Positions 32,379 through 40,020 of a stretch of 43,978 bases of DNA are shown here, in pieces. Under the pieces are notes generated by a model, which was not told the DNA's origin, did no database searches, and worked only from the letters and a program-made list of their open reading frames with translations. Made by a program: the position numbers and the translations under genes. Source of the DNA: Rhodocyclales bacterium (lineage in GTDB: Bacteria; Pseudomonadota; Gammaproteobacteria; Burkholderiales; Rhodocyclaceae); NCBI GenBank assembly GCA_016192435.1, contig JACPUD010000029.1, positions 1 through 43,978 on the forward strand, read 5' to 3'. The stretch's first letter is position 1; the number at the start of each line of letters is the position of its first letter.

Positions 32379-33005
32379 ATGAATCAGGAAACACGCTGGA
32401 ACACGCGGTACCGGGATGCCGGTGACGATTATCTGTTCGGGACCGAGCCCAACCGCTTCCTGGCGCATCGGGCCGCGCTGCTGGGCAACGGCCGCACCGC
32501 GCTGTCGGTTGCCGACGGCGAGGGGCGCAACTCGGTGTGGCTGGCGGAACAGGGCCTGGAGGTGACCGCCGTGGAAATTTCACCCATCGCGGTCGAGAAG
32601 GCCCGGCACCTCGCTGCCGGGCGCAATCAGGCGATCCGCTTCCTGCTGGCCGACATGCTGGCGCCGGACTGGCCGCCGGCGGAGCTGCACAACGCTTTCG
32701 ACTGGGTGATCGGCATTTTCATCCAGTTCGTCGGCGCCGCCGAGCGGACGCGGCAAATCTCAGCCATGAAGCGGTTGGCGCGGCCGGGCGGACGCATCCT
32801 GCTGCAAGGCTATACGCCGCAGCAACTGGTTTATGCGACCGGTGGGCCGTCCGTGCTGGAGAATCTCTACACCCGGGAAATCCTGCTTGATGCCTTTGCC
32901 GACTGGGAAATCGAGGAACTGGTCGACTATGAGGACGACATCGCCGAGGGAATCGGGCACAAGGGGCGCTCGGCCCTGATCGGCCTCGTTGCACGCAAGC
33001 CATGA
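32379..33005 (+). CDS. class I SAM-dependent methyltransferase (TehB-like)
   Basis: A 208-residue soluble methyltransferase. WNTRYRDAGDDYLFGTEPNRFL is the typical N-terminus of small TehB/thiopurine-type methyltransferases. ALSVADGEGRNSVWLAEQGLEVTAVEIS is the SAM-binding motif I region. RPGGRILLQGYTPQQL and SVLENLYTREILLDAF follow. AGGAGG lies eight bases before ATG. Family members methylate tellurite, selenite or thiol compounds, but the substrate cannot be read here. The divergent redox protein hints at metalloid or sulfur chemistry. A decayed piece of a similar gene lies at 43036-43112. Confidence 0.88.
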   Translation: MNQETRWNTRYRDAGDDYLFGTEPNRFLAHRAALLGNGRTALSVADGEGRNSVWLAEQGLEVTAVEISPIAVEKARHLAAGRNQAIRFLLADMLAPDWPPAELHNAFDWVIGIFIQFVGAAERTRQISAMKRLARPGGRILLQGYTPQQLVYATGGPSVLENLYTREILLDAFADWEIEELVDYEDDIAEGIGHKGRSALIGLVARKP

Positions 33006-33032
33006 TCCGCCTGCTTGGCCTCGCGGCGCGCC

Positions 33033-33365
33033 TCAGCGCGTCGCTCGCCGTAGCGTCAGCGTCGACTTTTGGTCGTTGCGGGCTGGCGTCAGCGCCGCAC
33101 GATCGGCGACCGGACTGACCCCGATATGCCCCAGGCGCCGCAGGCGCCCGCCGCTCATCGCGGAATGCAGCGGCGGGGAGTTGGCTGCCTGGTCGACCCG
33201 CAGCGCGTAGCCGATGGCGACGCCGAGCACATAGTTTGCCTCGGTCGCCGCGGCAACGCCTGACACCGCTTCACCGCCGTGCGGTGCGGGCTCGTCCCTG
33301 GCTTTCAGCAGCGTCGAGATGGCGGGCCAGCACTGGTCGAACAACTGCTTGCTCATTTGGAACAT
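33033..33365 (-). CDS. small hypothetical protein (110 aa)
   Basis: ATG follows GGAGGTTGCC, a good ribosome-binding site. The N-terminal 75 residues (MFQMSKQLFDQCWPAISTLL ... EANYVLGVAIGYALRVDQAAN) look like a genuine helical protein. The C-terminal part (RRLGHIGVSPVADRAALTPA...) is low in structure and may be read-through after an older stop. No family recognised. It converges on the methyltransferase. Confidence 0.5.
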   Translation of the reverse strand: MFQMSKQLFDQCWPAISTLLKARDEPAPHGGEAVSGVAAATEANYVLGVAIGYALRVDQAANSPPLHSAMSGGRLRRLGHIGVSPVADRAALTPARNDQKSTLTLRRATR

Positions 33366-33435
33366 GGCAACCTCCATGCATTCGTTGGGATTCCCAGGCG
33401 GCCGCAAGACCGGCCGCCTGGGCTGACGCGCCGCC

Positions 33436-34377
33436 TCAGAAGCGGCCGTTGCCGCGCCCCGGTGCGGGACCCTTGCCGTTCCCCATACCGAGCGAGGCGC
33501 TACCGACGATCGACGACGCGCCGCTGGCCTGGATCACCGGTGCGCGTGAGTGGGACTGCGCCTGCACCTGCCCGCGCGTCTGGACCTCCGTGCGCGTCTG
33601 CGCCACGCTCGAATATCCCGGCGCACGTCCGTGCACCATGCTGCCGTCGCCGGAGACGATGGCGCCCCCGCCGTAGCCGAGTCGCGCGCTGCTGCTGCCT
33701 TGCGTCCTGGTCGTCGCGCTCGTTCCGGCGGTCGCGCTGGTCCCGGTCCCGCTCGACCCGCTAGTCGCAGCAGTCCCGGAGGTTTCAGTCGCGGAAGTTC
33801 CGGTCCCCGATACCCCGGATGTCGTCAGTGGACGATTGCCGGGGCTCACCGACAGCTCATGGGCGATCTGTCCCCAGCCCATGCCCTGGCTGCGCAACTG
33901 CAGGACGCCGGGCACTTCGACGGTCTGGGTGGCACCGCTGCTGTCGATGCGGGTCACCGTGCCGCCGTTCAGCGCGATCTGCAACTGCTCGGGCGTCGGC
34001 TCGGTGATGCCCTGGGCGGCCAGTTGGCGCTGGGCCAGCGACAAGGCCTGGGTGATGTTGCCGTAGCCCATCGGCCGCGTCGTCGGGGTGAAGCTGATGC
34101 CGGTGGTCGAGTCCGGTGCGCTCAGCGTGATCTCGGTGCCGCTGCGCAGCCCTGCGACCAGGCTCGCGGCGTTTTCCGGCGAGCCGGCAAGGCTCTCGAA
34201 GCGGCTGGCGATCCGGCTGGCCGGCATGGCGGCGGTTGCCACGACAGGGTCGGCGGAGCCGCTGGTGCTGGTGGTGGTGGTGGTGGTCGTACCCGTGACC
34301 GCGTCTGCCGCATATGCGGAGCTCAAGGCAAAGTAGGCGGCGCTGACTGCCAGCAGCCGCATGGCGTTTTTGTTCAT
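33436..34377 (-). CDS. secreted Ser/Thr/Gly-rich protein (313 aa)
   Basis: The signal peptide MNKNAMRLLAVSAAYFALSSAYA is followed by a run of eight or so Thr. A central region (about 70-185) has a structured, repeated-looking form (GYGNITQALSLAQRQLAAQGITEPTPEQLQ and LRSQGMGWGQIAHELSVSPGN). The last 120 residues are a low-complexity Ser/Thr/Gly tail ending GNGKGPAPGRGNGRF. It resembles surface or envelope proteins of unknown function. GTGAAGAG precedes the chosen ATG; an ATG seven codons earlier is less likely. It lies last in a row of envelope genes. Confidence 0.75.
   Translation of the reverse strand: MNKNAMRLLAVSAAYFALSSAYAADAVTGTTTTTTTSTSGSADPVVATAAMPASRIASRFESLAGSPENAASLVAGLRSGTEITLSAPDSTTGISFTPTTRPMGYGNITQALSLAQRQLAAQGITEPTPEQLQIALNGGTVTRIDSSGATQTVEVPGVLQLRSQGMGWGQIAHELSVSPGNRPLTTSGVSGTGTSATETSGTAATSGSSGTGTSATAGTSATTRTQGSSSARLGYGGGAIVSGDGSMVHGRAPGYSSVAQTRTEVQTRGQVQAQSHSRAPVIQASGASSIVGSASLGMGNGKGPAPGRGNGRF
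34270..34287. repeat. trinucleotide run (GGT)6
   Basis: Six perfect GGT units, read as ACC (Thr) on the coding minus strand within the poly-Thr stretch after the signal peptide. In-frame slippage would change the Thr count without breaking the gene. Confidence 0.8.
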
Positions 34378-34390
34378 CTCTTCACTCTCC

Positions 34391-34828
34391 TCATCCATTG
34401 ATCATGCGTTTTTCGGTTTGCAGAACTATTTCCAGCGATGTGGCGCTGTCGTAAAACAAGCCTTGCCTCGTCACCGAGCGCATGCGCGTCGAGTTGGGGC
34501 TGAGTATTTCCAGGGTGATTTCGATCTCGCGGTCCGCGGCCTTGGCGATGATGATTTCCTCGCTCGCCACGCGCTTGCTGGAAATCACCTTGATGCCCAT
34601 GCGGGTCAGGGCGGCCAGCGTGGCCTGCTTGACCTCGACCACCGGCGCCGTGAAGGTCCGGTAGGCGCGGCCGTTGAGGGTCTGCGCGACGCCGGTCGAC
34701 GCGCCGACGCCGAAGGCGGTGATGGCCATGGCCTCGCAGCCGCCCAGCAGCAGGACGGCGCCGCAGATCGTGGCGAGGCGGGCGAGCTTGCCGTGCTGCG
34801 GCAGTGTCGCGGCGTGCATGGTGCTCAT
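34391..34828 (-). CDS. DUF3568-like lipoprotein (145 aa)
   Basis: The N-terminal signal ends in LLLGGCEAMAI, a lipobox with Cys about 32, so the protein is probably a lipoprotein. The mature part (RAYRTFTAPVVEVKQATLAALTRMGIKV ... IEITLEILSPNSTRMRSVTRQGLF) matches the form of DUF3568, a small periplasmic alpha/beta domain of unknown role. It ends 13 bases before the next gene's start, so both are co-transcribed. Confidence 0.8.
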   Translation of the reverse strand: MSTMHAATLPQHGKLARLATICGAVLLLGGCEAMAITAFGVGASTGVAQTLNGRAYRTFTAPVVEVKQATLAALTRMGIKVISSKRVASEEIIIAKAADREIEITLEILSPNSTRMRSVTRQGLFYDSATSLEIVLQTEKRMING

Positions 34829-34847
34829 TGGACTACCCTCCCTCCAG

Positions 34848-34868
34848 CCCCCTCGCCCAGCGAGGGGG
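34848..34868. terminator. 8-bp hairpin between envelope genes
   Basis: CCCCCTCG and CGAGGGGG pair around CCCAG in the gap after the glycine-zipper gene. No T-run follows on the minus strand, so it is a possible factor-dependent terminator or processing site and nothing more. Confidence 0.4.
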
Positions 34869-34937
34869 TGACAATGGTTCGCCGCGGCGCGGCTCCGTGT
34901 GCTGACTGGCGCCCCTTCGGGCGGCCGTGCGGGGCGC

Positions 34938-35537
34938 TCACGAGCGGGCCACCACGGCGTTGCCGACGATCTGCACCTGGCTGCCCACCGCGACGCTGGG
35001 CGCTTCGGTTTGATAGATCGTGCGCAGGCTGCCGTTCTCCATGCGCACCACGATCTTGTAGGACGAGGTGCGACGCGTGTTCTGCTCGATCTTGTTGCCC
35101 AGGTAGGCGCCGCCCGCGCCGCCGGCGATGGTCATCACGGTGCGGCCGTCGCCGCGCCCGATCTGGTTGCCCAGCAGGGCGCCGGTCAGACCGCCGGCAA
35201 CGGCGCCGACGCCGCTGGTTTTCGCCGGAGTCTCGACCAGATTGATCGATTCGACGGTGCCGCAACCCACGCAGGCGGCCGCGCCGGCACGCGCTTTCGG
35301 CGCGGAGGAGGGCACCGAGGATTGCGCGAGTTTTCCTGCCGGCGCGGCTTTGGCCGTCGCGGCCGCTTGCGGATTGGAATGGGCCGAGGGCATGACACCG
35401 GTCAGGGCGGCGATGCCGATCAGGCTGAACAGTGTGACGGAAATCGCGGCGATGACCAGCGCCGGATACAGCAGCCTGGGACGCGCGGGTCGTGTTTCGA
35501 CGTTGCGGCCCATGGGCTCAATGGTCGTGGTGTTCAT
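34938..35537 (-). CDS. glycine-zipper 2TM envelope protein (199 aa)
   Basis: One membrane segment near the N-terminus (LYPALVIAAISVTLFSLIGIAALTG, about 22-46) anchors the protein. An Ala/Pro/Ser-rich linker and CVGCG lead to a glycine-zipper pair (GVGAVAGGLTGALLGNQIGRGDGRT and GAGGAYLGNKIEQN, about 115-155) and a C-terminal beta part (YKIVVRMENGSLRTIYQ). This is the SlyB/PcP-like 2TM glycine-zipper family, usually outer-membrane associated and stress induced. It lies two bases after the smaller glycine-zipper lipoprotein gene. Confidence 0.85.
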   Translation of the reverse strand: MNTTTIEPMGRNVETRPARPRLLYPALVIAAISVTLFSLIGIAALTGVMPSAHSNPQAAATAKAAPAGKLAQSSVPSSAPKARAGAAACVGCGTVESINLVETPAKTSGVGAVAGGLTGALLGNQIGRGDGRTVMTIAGGAGGAYLGNKIEQNTRRTSSYKIVVRMENGSLRTIYQTEAPSVAVGSQVQIVGNAVVARS

Positions 35538-35539
35538 GG

Positions 35540-35761
35540 CTACTTCATCTCCTTGCCGATCTGGTGGCCGATATAGGCGCCGCCGGCGGCGCCGCCGACC
35601 GTGCCGACCGTGCTGCCGCTGGTGAGCGATGAGCCGACCACGCCACCGATGATCGCGCCGCTCACCATGCCGATATCCTGCTTGCTCGGATTGCTGTTGC
35701 AGGCGGCCAGCCACGGCAGCATGACCATGAGAGCCACCCGCGCAGTCGATTGGACCTTCAT
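35540..35761 (-). CDS. small glycine-zipper lipoprotein (73 aa, OsmB-like)
   Basis: Signal peptide with lipobox LPWLAAC (Cys about 21), then NSNPSKQDIGMVSGAIIGGVVGSSL and GTVGGAAGGAYIGHQIGKEMK, a glycine-zipper hairpin as in OsmB. Probably an outer-membrane-associated lipoprotein. GGAGACGAGC precedes ATG. First gene of a row of envelope genes reading toward lower coordinates. It and its neighbour share the GAYxGxxIG ending of the zipper, so they are likely related domains. Confidence 0.85.
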   Translation of the reverse strand: MKVQSTARVALMVMLPWLAACNSNPSKQDIGMVSGAIIGGVVGSSLTSGSTVGTVGGAAGGAYIGHQIGKEMK

Positions 35762-35893
35762 TGCTCGTCTCCTTTGTTTGCAGCATCGGAATCAATGCTT
35801 CACCTAGCCTTCGCAACCGCCGTGCCAGGGAGGAGAACATAAAATAATCAGTGGCTTAGGATAGTTTCAGACGAATCGAACGTGGCCGGACCT

Positions 35894-35909
35894 GTCGCCG
35901 GATGGCGAC
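35894..35909. repeat. short palindrome GTCGCC-GGAT-GGCGAC
   Basis: A 6-bp perfect stem with a 4-base loop, downstream of the response-regulator gene. A near-identical unit follows at 35959-35974. Confidence 0.6.
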
Positions 35910-35958
35910 GGTATCCCGGGGTTCGGGAGCAACTGCCTGAATGTGCTGGTTTATTGCT

Positions 35959-35974
35959 GTCGCCGAATGGCGAC
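35959..35974. repeat. short palindrome GTCGCC-GAAT-GGCGAC
   Basis: Second unit of the pair, 65 bases from the first and 18 bases beyond the response-regulator stop. Two like hairpins in a row recall REP/BIME arrangements and may shape the 3' end of the two-component transcript. Confidence 0.6.
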
Positions 35975-35991
35975 GCTGGAGCCTGTCTGGC

Positions 35992-37335
35992 TCACTTGAA
36001 CAGCGCGGGATCGAGGGCGTGGCGCTGCAGCAGCTTGTAGAAGTCGGTACGGTTGCGCCGCGCCAGTTTGGCGGCCTGCGTGACATTGCCGCCGGTCATC
36101 TTGAGCAGGCGGATCAGGTAGTCGGATTCGAAGCTGCGGCGCGCCTCGTCGAAAGGCACGATCTCGCCCAGTTCGCTGATCGTCTTCTGCACCAGCGCCA
36201 GCGTCACGATCGGGCCGGTGGTCAGTGCCACGGCCTGCTCGACCACGTTCAACAACTGGCGCACATTGCCCGGCCAACTGGCGCGGATCAGCAAATCCAT
36301 GGCCTCCGGGGCGAAGCCGTTGATCTCCTTGCGATAACGCTGGGCCAGTTTGCGCAGGAAATGGTTGGCCAGCACGGGGATGTCGTCGCGCCGCTCGGCC
36401 AGGTCGGGAATCGACAGCGAGACCACGTTGAGCCGGTAGTAGAGATCGCTGCGGAAGCGTCCCGCGCTCATTTCCTCTTCGAGGTCGCGGTGCGTGGCGC
36501 TGATGATGCGGACGTCGATCGGCGTGCTGCTGGTGGCGCCGACGGGACGCACCTGGCGCTCCTCGAGGACGCGCAGCAGCTTGACCTGCAGCGGCAGCGG
36601 CATGTCGCCGATTTCGTCGAGGAACAGGGTGCCGCCCTGCGCGGCGCGGATCAGGCCGGGATGGTCCTTGACGGCGCCGGTGAAGGCCCCCCGCGTGTAG
36701 CCGAAGAGTTCCGATTCGAGCAGGTTCTCGGGAATCGCGCCGCAATTGACGGCGATGAAGGGGCACTCGTGGCGCGCACTGGCAAGGTGGATGGCCTGCG
36801 CCAGCATTTCCTTGCCCGAGCCCGAGGCGCCGCGCAGCAACACGCTGGCGTCGCCCGCAGCGACCAGCTTGGCCTGCGCCAGCAGGTCCGTCATGACCAT
36901 GTTGCGCGTGATGATATGGGCATGCCAGGCCTCGACGTCGGGATTGCTGCCGGGTGCTGCGGGCGACAGTTGCATGGCCCTGGCCACTTGGTCCAGCAGC
37001 ACCTTGGCTTCGTAGGGCTTGGCCAGATAGCCGAAGACGCCGCGATGGGTTGCCGCCACGGCCTCCGGAATCGTGCCGTGGGCTGTCAGGATGATCACCG
37101 GCAGGGTCGGATAGTTCGCCCGCACCGCGCCGAACAGCGCGTTGCCGTCCATGCCGGGCATGCGCATGTCGGTGATCACCAGTTGCGGCCGGTCCGCGGC
37201 GAGCTTGGCCAGCGCCTCGGGGCCGCTCGATGCCGTGGTGACGGCATATCCCGCGGCTTCGAGACGGATCGCGATCAGGCGCAGCAGATCGGCGTCGTCG
37301 TCGACCAGCAGGATCTTGCCCAGGCTGTCGCTCAT
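35992..37335 (-). CDS. glrR: sigma-54-dependent response regulator, GlrR/QseF type
   Basis: A 447-residue activator. Receiver domain ([12 protein letters not shown], phospho-acceptor Asp in [12 protein letters not shown] about 56, LTAHGT, KPYE), AAA+ domain with Walker [13 protein letters not shown], the sigma-54 contact loop GAFTGA in [15 protein letters not shown], and Walker [15 protein letters not shown], and a C-terminal Fis-type helix-turn-helix ([24 protein letters not shown]). It needs RpoN at its targets. In enterobacteria GlrR activates the small RNA GlmY and envelope genes; targets here are unknown. Its start overlaps the stop of the lipoprotein gene (ATGA). Confidence 0.9.
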   Translation of the reverse strand: MSDSLGKILLVDDDADLLRLIAIRLEAAGYAVTTASSGPEALAKLAADRPQLVITDMRMPGMDGNALFGAVRANYPTLPVIILTAHGTIPEAVAATHRGVFGYLAKPYEAKVLLDQVARAMQLSPAAPGSNPDVEAWHAHIITRNMVMTDLLAQAKLVAAGDASVLLRGASGSGKEMLAQAIHLASARHECPFIAVNCGAIPENLLESELFGYTRGAFTGAVKDHPGLIRAAQGGTLFLDEIGDMPLPLQVKLLRVLEERQVRPVGATSSTPIDVRIISATHRDLEEEMSAGRFRSDLYYRLNVVSLSIPDLAERRDDIPVLANHFLRKLAQRYRKEINGFAPEAMDLLIRASWPGNVRQLLNVVEQAVALTTGPIVTLALVQKTISELGEIVPFDEARRSFESDYLIRLLKMTGGNVTQAAKLARRNRTDFYKLLQRHALDPALFK

Positions 37336-37889
37336 TTCGCTTTGCCCTTCGGTTTGTCGCGGGGCAGCAGGCTCTTTTCGATGTCTTTGAGGGCTTCCAA
37401 CTTTTGCTCCAGTTCTTCGGCCCGCCGCTGTTCTTCGCGGGCTTTTTGCGCCAGGGAATGGCTGCCGTCTTCGAGGCGGCGGTGCTCCGCCAGGTTTGCA
37501 CGCATTAATGATGCCAGGGCGTGCAATTCGCTGTTGCGGCCTTCGCCCGGTCGTGCCAGCGGATCGAGCAATTGCTGGGCGCGGCGGTGATCCGCCGCCG
37601 TGGCGGCGGGTGCGGCCAGCACTATGGCATATTGCAGCAGGCGGAAATCGGTTTTTTCGGCGGTCCAGGCCAGGCGCACGCGCTCGGTTTCCTCGGCAAG
37701 CTGCTTGCCGGCAAGGTTGCGGGCATACAGCGCGTAGTGCAGCAGCGATGCCGCATCGCCGCTCGGACGCGGCCCCTGCGGGTCGAGCCAATAGGCGTCG
37801 GCGGGTGGCTTGAACAATGCACAACTGCTGAGCCCCGCCGCCAGGGAAAGCGCGCAAAGCACCATCGTGATCCGGCGCAGGGCGCTCAT
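37332..37889 (-). CDS. QseG-like lipoprotein between kinase and regulator
   Basis: A 185-residue lipoprotein with lipobox AAGLSSC (Cys about 23), a helical middle region (ASLLHYALYARNLAGKQLAEETERV) and a charged coiled coil at about 140-180 (EEQRRAEELEQKLEALKDIEKSLL). In enterobacteria an outer-membrane lipoprotein, QseG, is encoded at the same place between QseE/GlrK and QseF/GlrR and modulates the kinase. It overlaps both neighbours by four bases. Assignment rests on position and form more than on sequence. Confidence 0.75.
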   Translation of the reverse strand: MSALRRITMVLCALSLAAGLSSCALFKPPADAYWLDPQGPRPSGDAASLLHYALYARNLAGKQLAEETERVRLAWTAEKTDFRLLQYAIVLAAPAATAADHRRAQQLLDPLARPGEGRNSELHALASLMRANLAEHRRLEDGSHSLAQKAREEQRRAEELEQKLEALKDIEKSLLPRDKPKGKAK

Positions 37890-39310
37890 GGCGTACCCAA
37901 CGGCAGCGTCACCGTGAAGCATCCCTGTCCTTCGCCCACCGCGATGTCGCCGCCCAGGGCCAGGACGTGATCGCGTGCGATGGACAGGCCGAGGCCGCTG
38001 CCGCTTACCGTACCGGCGGCATCTGCGCTGCCGCGGTAGAAAGGTTCGAAAATCCGTTCGCGTTCCGCCGGCGCCACGCCCGGTCCTTCATCGCGCACTT
38101 CCAGCACTGCCCATCCTTCTTCCATTCTTGCGCTGACGACGATCTTGCCGTCGTCGGGGGAATATTTGACGGCGTTCGACAGCAGGTTGTCGAGCACCAC
38201 GCGCAGTCGTTCGGGATCGGTTTGCATCGCAAAATCCTCCGTTTCCAGGCTCACGCCTATGCGCCGCGACGAACAGGCCAGTTTTTGCCGCTCGACGATC
38301 GCAGAGATGATCTGCGCGGGTTTCACCGTCTGCAGCTTGACCGATGTCAGGTGGAACTCGGCCTCGCCATGGCGCAACAGGGTTTCGATCAGGCGCTGCA
38401 GTTCGACGCTGTTCTGCTGGAGTATATGCACGATCTCGCGCTGCCGTTCGGAAAGGCTGCCTGCCACTTCTTCGGCCAGCAGTTCCGAGCCCTCGCGCAG
38501 GACCGTCAGCGGCGTTTTCAGTTCGTGCGAGACATGGCGCAGGAAGCGGCTCTTCTGTTCCTCGAGCTGGATCAGGCGCAGGCGCAGCCAGTCGAGCTGG
38601 CGGCCCAGTTGCTCCAGGTCTTCCGGCCCGGTGACTTCGATACGGGTGTCGAGACGACGCTCGCCGAGGTCGCGTATGCCCTGGTTCAGCTCGGTGATCG
38701 GCCGCGCCAGCAGGTAGGTGAAGCCCGCCACGACGAAGACCGCCAGCGGCAGCAGCACCAGCAGCTGGGTGCGCGCCTGCGACTCGGTTTGCGCCGCGAG
38801 GTCGCGCAGGGATTCGGCTTCGCGATCGATCAGCGTGCTCGAACCCACCAGCAGGATGCGCGTCGCCGTGGAGATCTCGGCATAGCGGCGGGCAGTCGCC
38901 GTGGCCTCGGCCGGCGCCGCCTGGTTGCGCGTCAGCGCTTCGTGGAGCGCGAATTCCTGCTGCAGCAGATCGTCGAGGTTCTTGCGTATATCCGCCTCAA
39001 GCGGCATTTCGGTCAGCTTCGCCGCGGCTTCGCGAAATTTCGCGTGCAGGTTTTCGTAGCCCTGCCATAGCGCCGGATCGCGCAGAACGGCGCTTTGTTG
39101 CGCAGAGCGCTCCAGGGAGGCGGCGGTATCGTTCAACTCGCGGCTGGCATGGGCAATGCGCGCCGCGTCGTATACCGCGCGCTGGCTTTGCGCCGCCAGT
39201 TTCTCGATGGCCAGGATGTTGCCGAGCAAGCCGACCAGGAGCGGCAGCACCGCCAGCATGAAGCCGACAAACAACAGCTTGAAGAATGATTTCGGATAGC
39301 GAATCTGCAT
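37886..39310 (-). CDS. glrK: sensor histidine kinase, GlrK/QseE type
   Basis: A 474-residue membrane kinase. First membrane segment FFKLLFVGFMLAVLPLLVGLL (about 9-29), a helical periplasmic sensor (about 35-180), second membrane segment LLVLLPLAVFVVAGFTYLLA, HAMP (RPITELNQGIRDLGERRLD), H-box RHVSHELKTPL (His about 259), N-box DNLLSNAVKYSP, G1 DEGPGVAP and G2 GSGLGLSIA. It phosphorylates the downstream response regulator. First gene of the operon. The signal is unknown. Confidence 0.9.
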   Translation of the reverse strand: MQIRYPKSFFKLLFVGFMLAVLPLLVGLLGNILAIEKLAAQSQRAVYDAARIAHASRELNDTAASLERSAQQSAVLRDPALWQGYENLHAKFREAAAKLTEMPLEADIRKNLDDLLQQEFALHEALTRNQAAPAEATATARRYAEISTATRILLVGSSTLIDREAESLRDLAAQTESQARTQLLVLLPLAVFVVAGFTYLLARPITELNQGIRDLGERRLDTRIEVTGPEDLEQLGRQLDWLRLRLIQLEEQKSRFLRHVSHELKTPLTVLREGSELLAEEVAGSLSERQREIVHILQQNSVELQRLIETLLRHGEAEFHLTSVKLQTVKPAQIISAIVERQKLACSSRRIGVSLETEDFAMQTDPERLRVVLDNLLSNAVKYSPDDGKIVVSARMEEGWAVLEVRDEGPGVAPAERERIFEPFYRGSADAAGTVSGSGLGLSIARDHVLALGGDIAVGEGQGCFTVTLPLGTP

Positions 39311-39540
39311 GATTTCCGTCTGGCGACCGGGGTTTTGCTTTCATGGGCAGCGTCGATGCGGAACCAGTCGGGCGTATGGACGCCGCAAGCGCATGCCGCG
39401 ACCGGACTGCCACGGTCGCTACCCAGTGCGCTACTTTACCTTTTCGTCGACGCAGCCGGTGCCGCGGGTGGCGAACCGGTCAAGCGCCGGCGCCGGAGTC
39501 TATACCGGCTCGGCGATGCTTTGCGATGGCGGGAGAGGGG

Positions 39541-39572
39541 GCGGGGCTGCGCAACGGACGGCGCAGCCCCGC
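39541..39572. terminator. 12-bp hairpin downstream of the small periplasmic gene
   Basis: GCGGGGCTGCGC and GCGCAGCCCCGC pair perfectly around AACGGACG. It lies 30 bases past the stop of the small minus-strand gene and about 230 bases upstream of the kinase start. No T-run is present, so the terminator call is tentative. The rest of the 39311-39601 gap shows no gene. Confidence 0.5.
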
Positions 39573-39601
39573 AGGGCGCCCGCGGCGCCTGTCTTGACGA
39601 C

Positions 39602-39844
39602 TTAGATGCCGAGAATTTTCATCGCCTTGGCGAGCGTATCCACGGATTCCTGGTGCTTGCCGGCCTTGTGCAGGGCTTCGCCGTCGGTGCGCAGTTTTTT
39701 CACTTCGCTCATCTGCTCGGCGGAAAGCATCGGCTTCTTGTCGAGTGCTGCGTCGATTTTCTTCATGTCGGCCGGGCAGTGAAAGGCCAGGGCGGCGCCG
39801 GAAAAAGCCATCAATGCCATTAGGGTCATCCATTTTTTCATCAT
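39602..39844 (-). CDS. small periplasmic protein (80 aa)
   Basis: AAGGAGACC precedes ATGATG. The signal peptide MMKKWMTLMALMAFSGAALA is followed by FHCPADMKKIDAALDKKPMLSAEQ and a helical hairpin (EVKKLRTDGEALHKAGKHQESVDTLAKAMKILGI) like a single tetratricopeptide unit. One Cys in the mature part. Such small proteins are common in this lineage and have no known role. Confidence 0.8.
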   Translation of the reverse strand: MMKKWMTLMALMAFSGAALAFHCPADMKKIDAALDKKPMLSAEQMSEVKKLRTDGEALHKAGKHQESVDTLAKAMKILGI

Positions 39845-39966
39845 GGTCTCCTTGGGGTGATTGAGTTGCTCCGACCGCTGCGGCAGCGGCAGGTTCAAAA
39901 AGGATAGAACGCGTTTCGGCAATGTCAAAACCACGTTGCATGCCGCGGCGCGGTGTGCGGGACAAG

Positions 39967-39988
39967 AGTTGGCGCTGGCGGTACGGCG
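39967..39988 (+). repeat. dispersed repeat copy 9 (intergenic)
   Basis: CAAG, core AGTTGGCGCTGGCG then GTACGGCG, continuing GTTTGCGTCGCGCCTACCCGG. The trailing CGCCTACCCGGA is partly shared with the copy at 19640. It lies between the small periplasmic gene and the protease gene. Confidence 0.8.
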
Positions 39989-40020
39989 GTTTGCGTCGCG
40001 CCTACCCGGATGTCCTGGCC

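Noticed and set aside
34020..34043. An extra match to the dispersed repeat (CAGTTGGCGCTGGGCCAGCG)
   Set aside because: It shares only the first 12 bases, and the encoded LAQRQLAAQ segment fits the helical sequence of its protein, so chance similarity is more likely.
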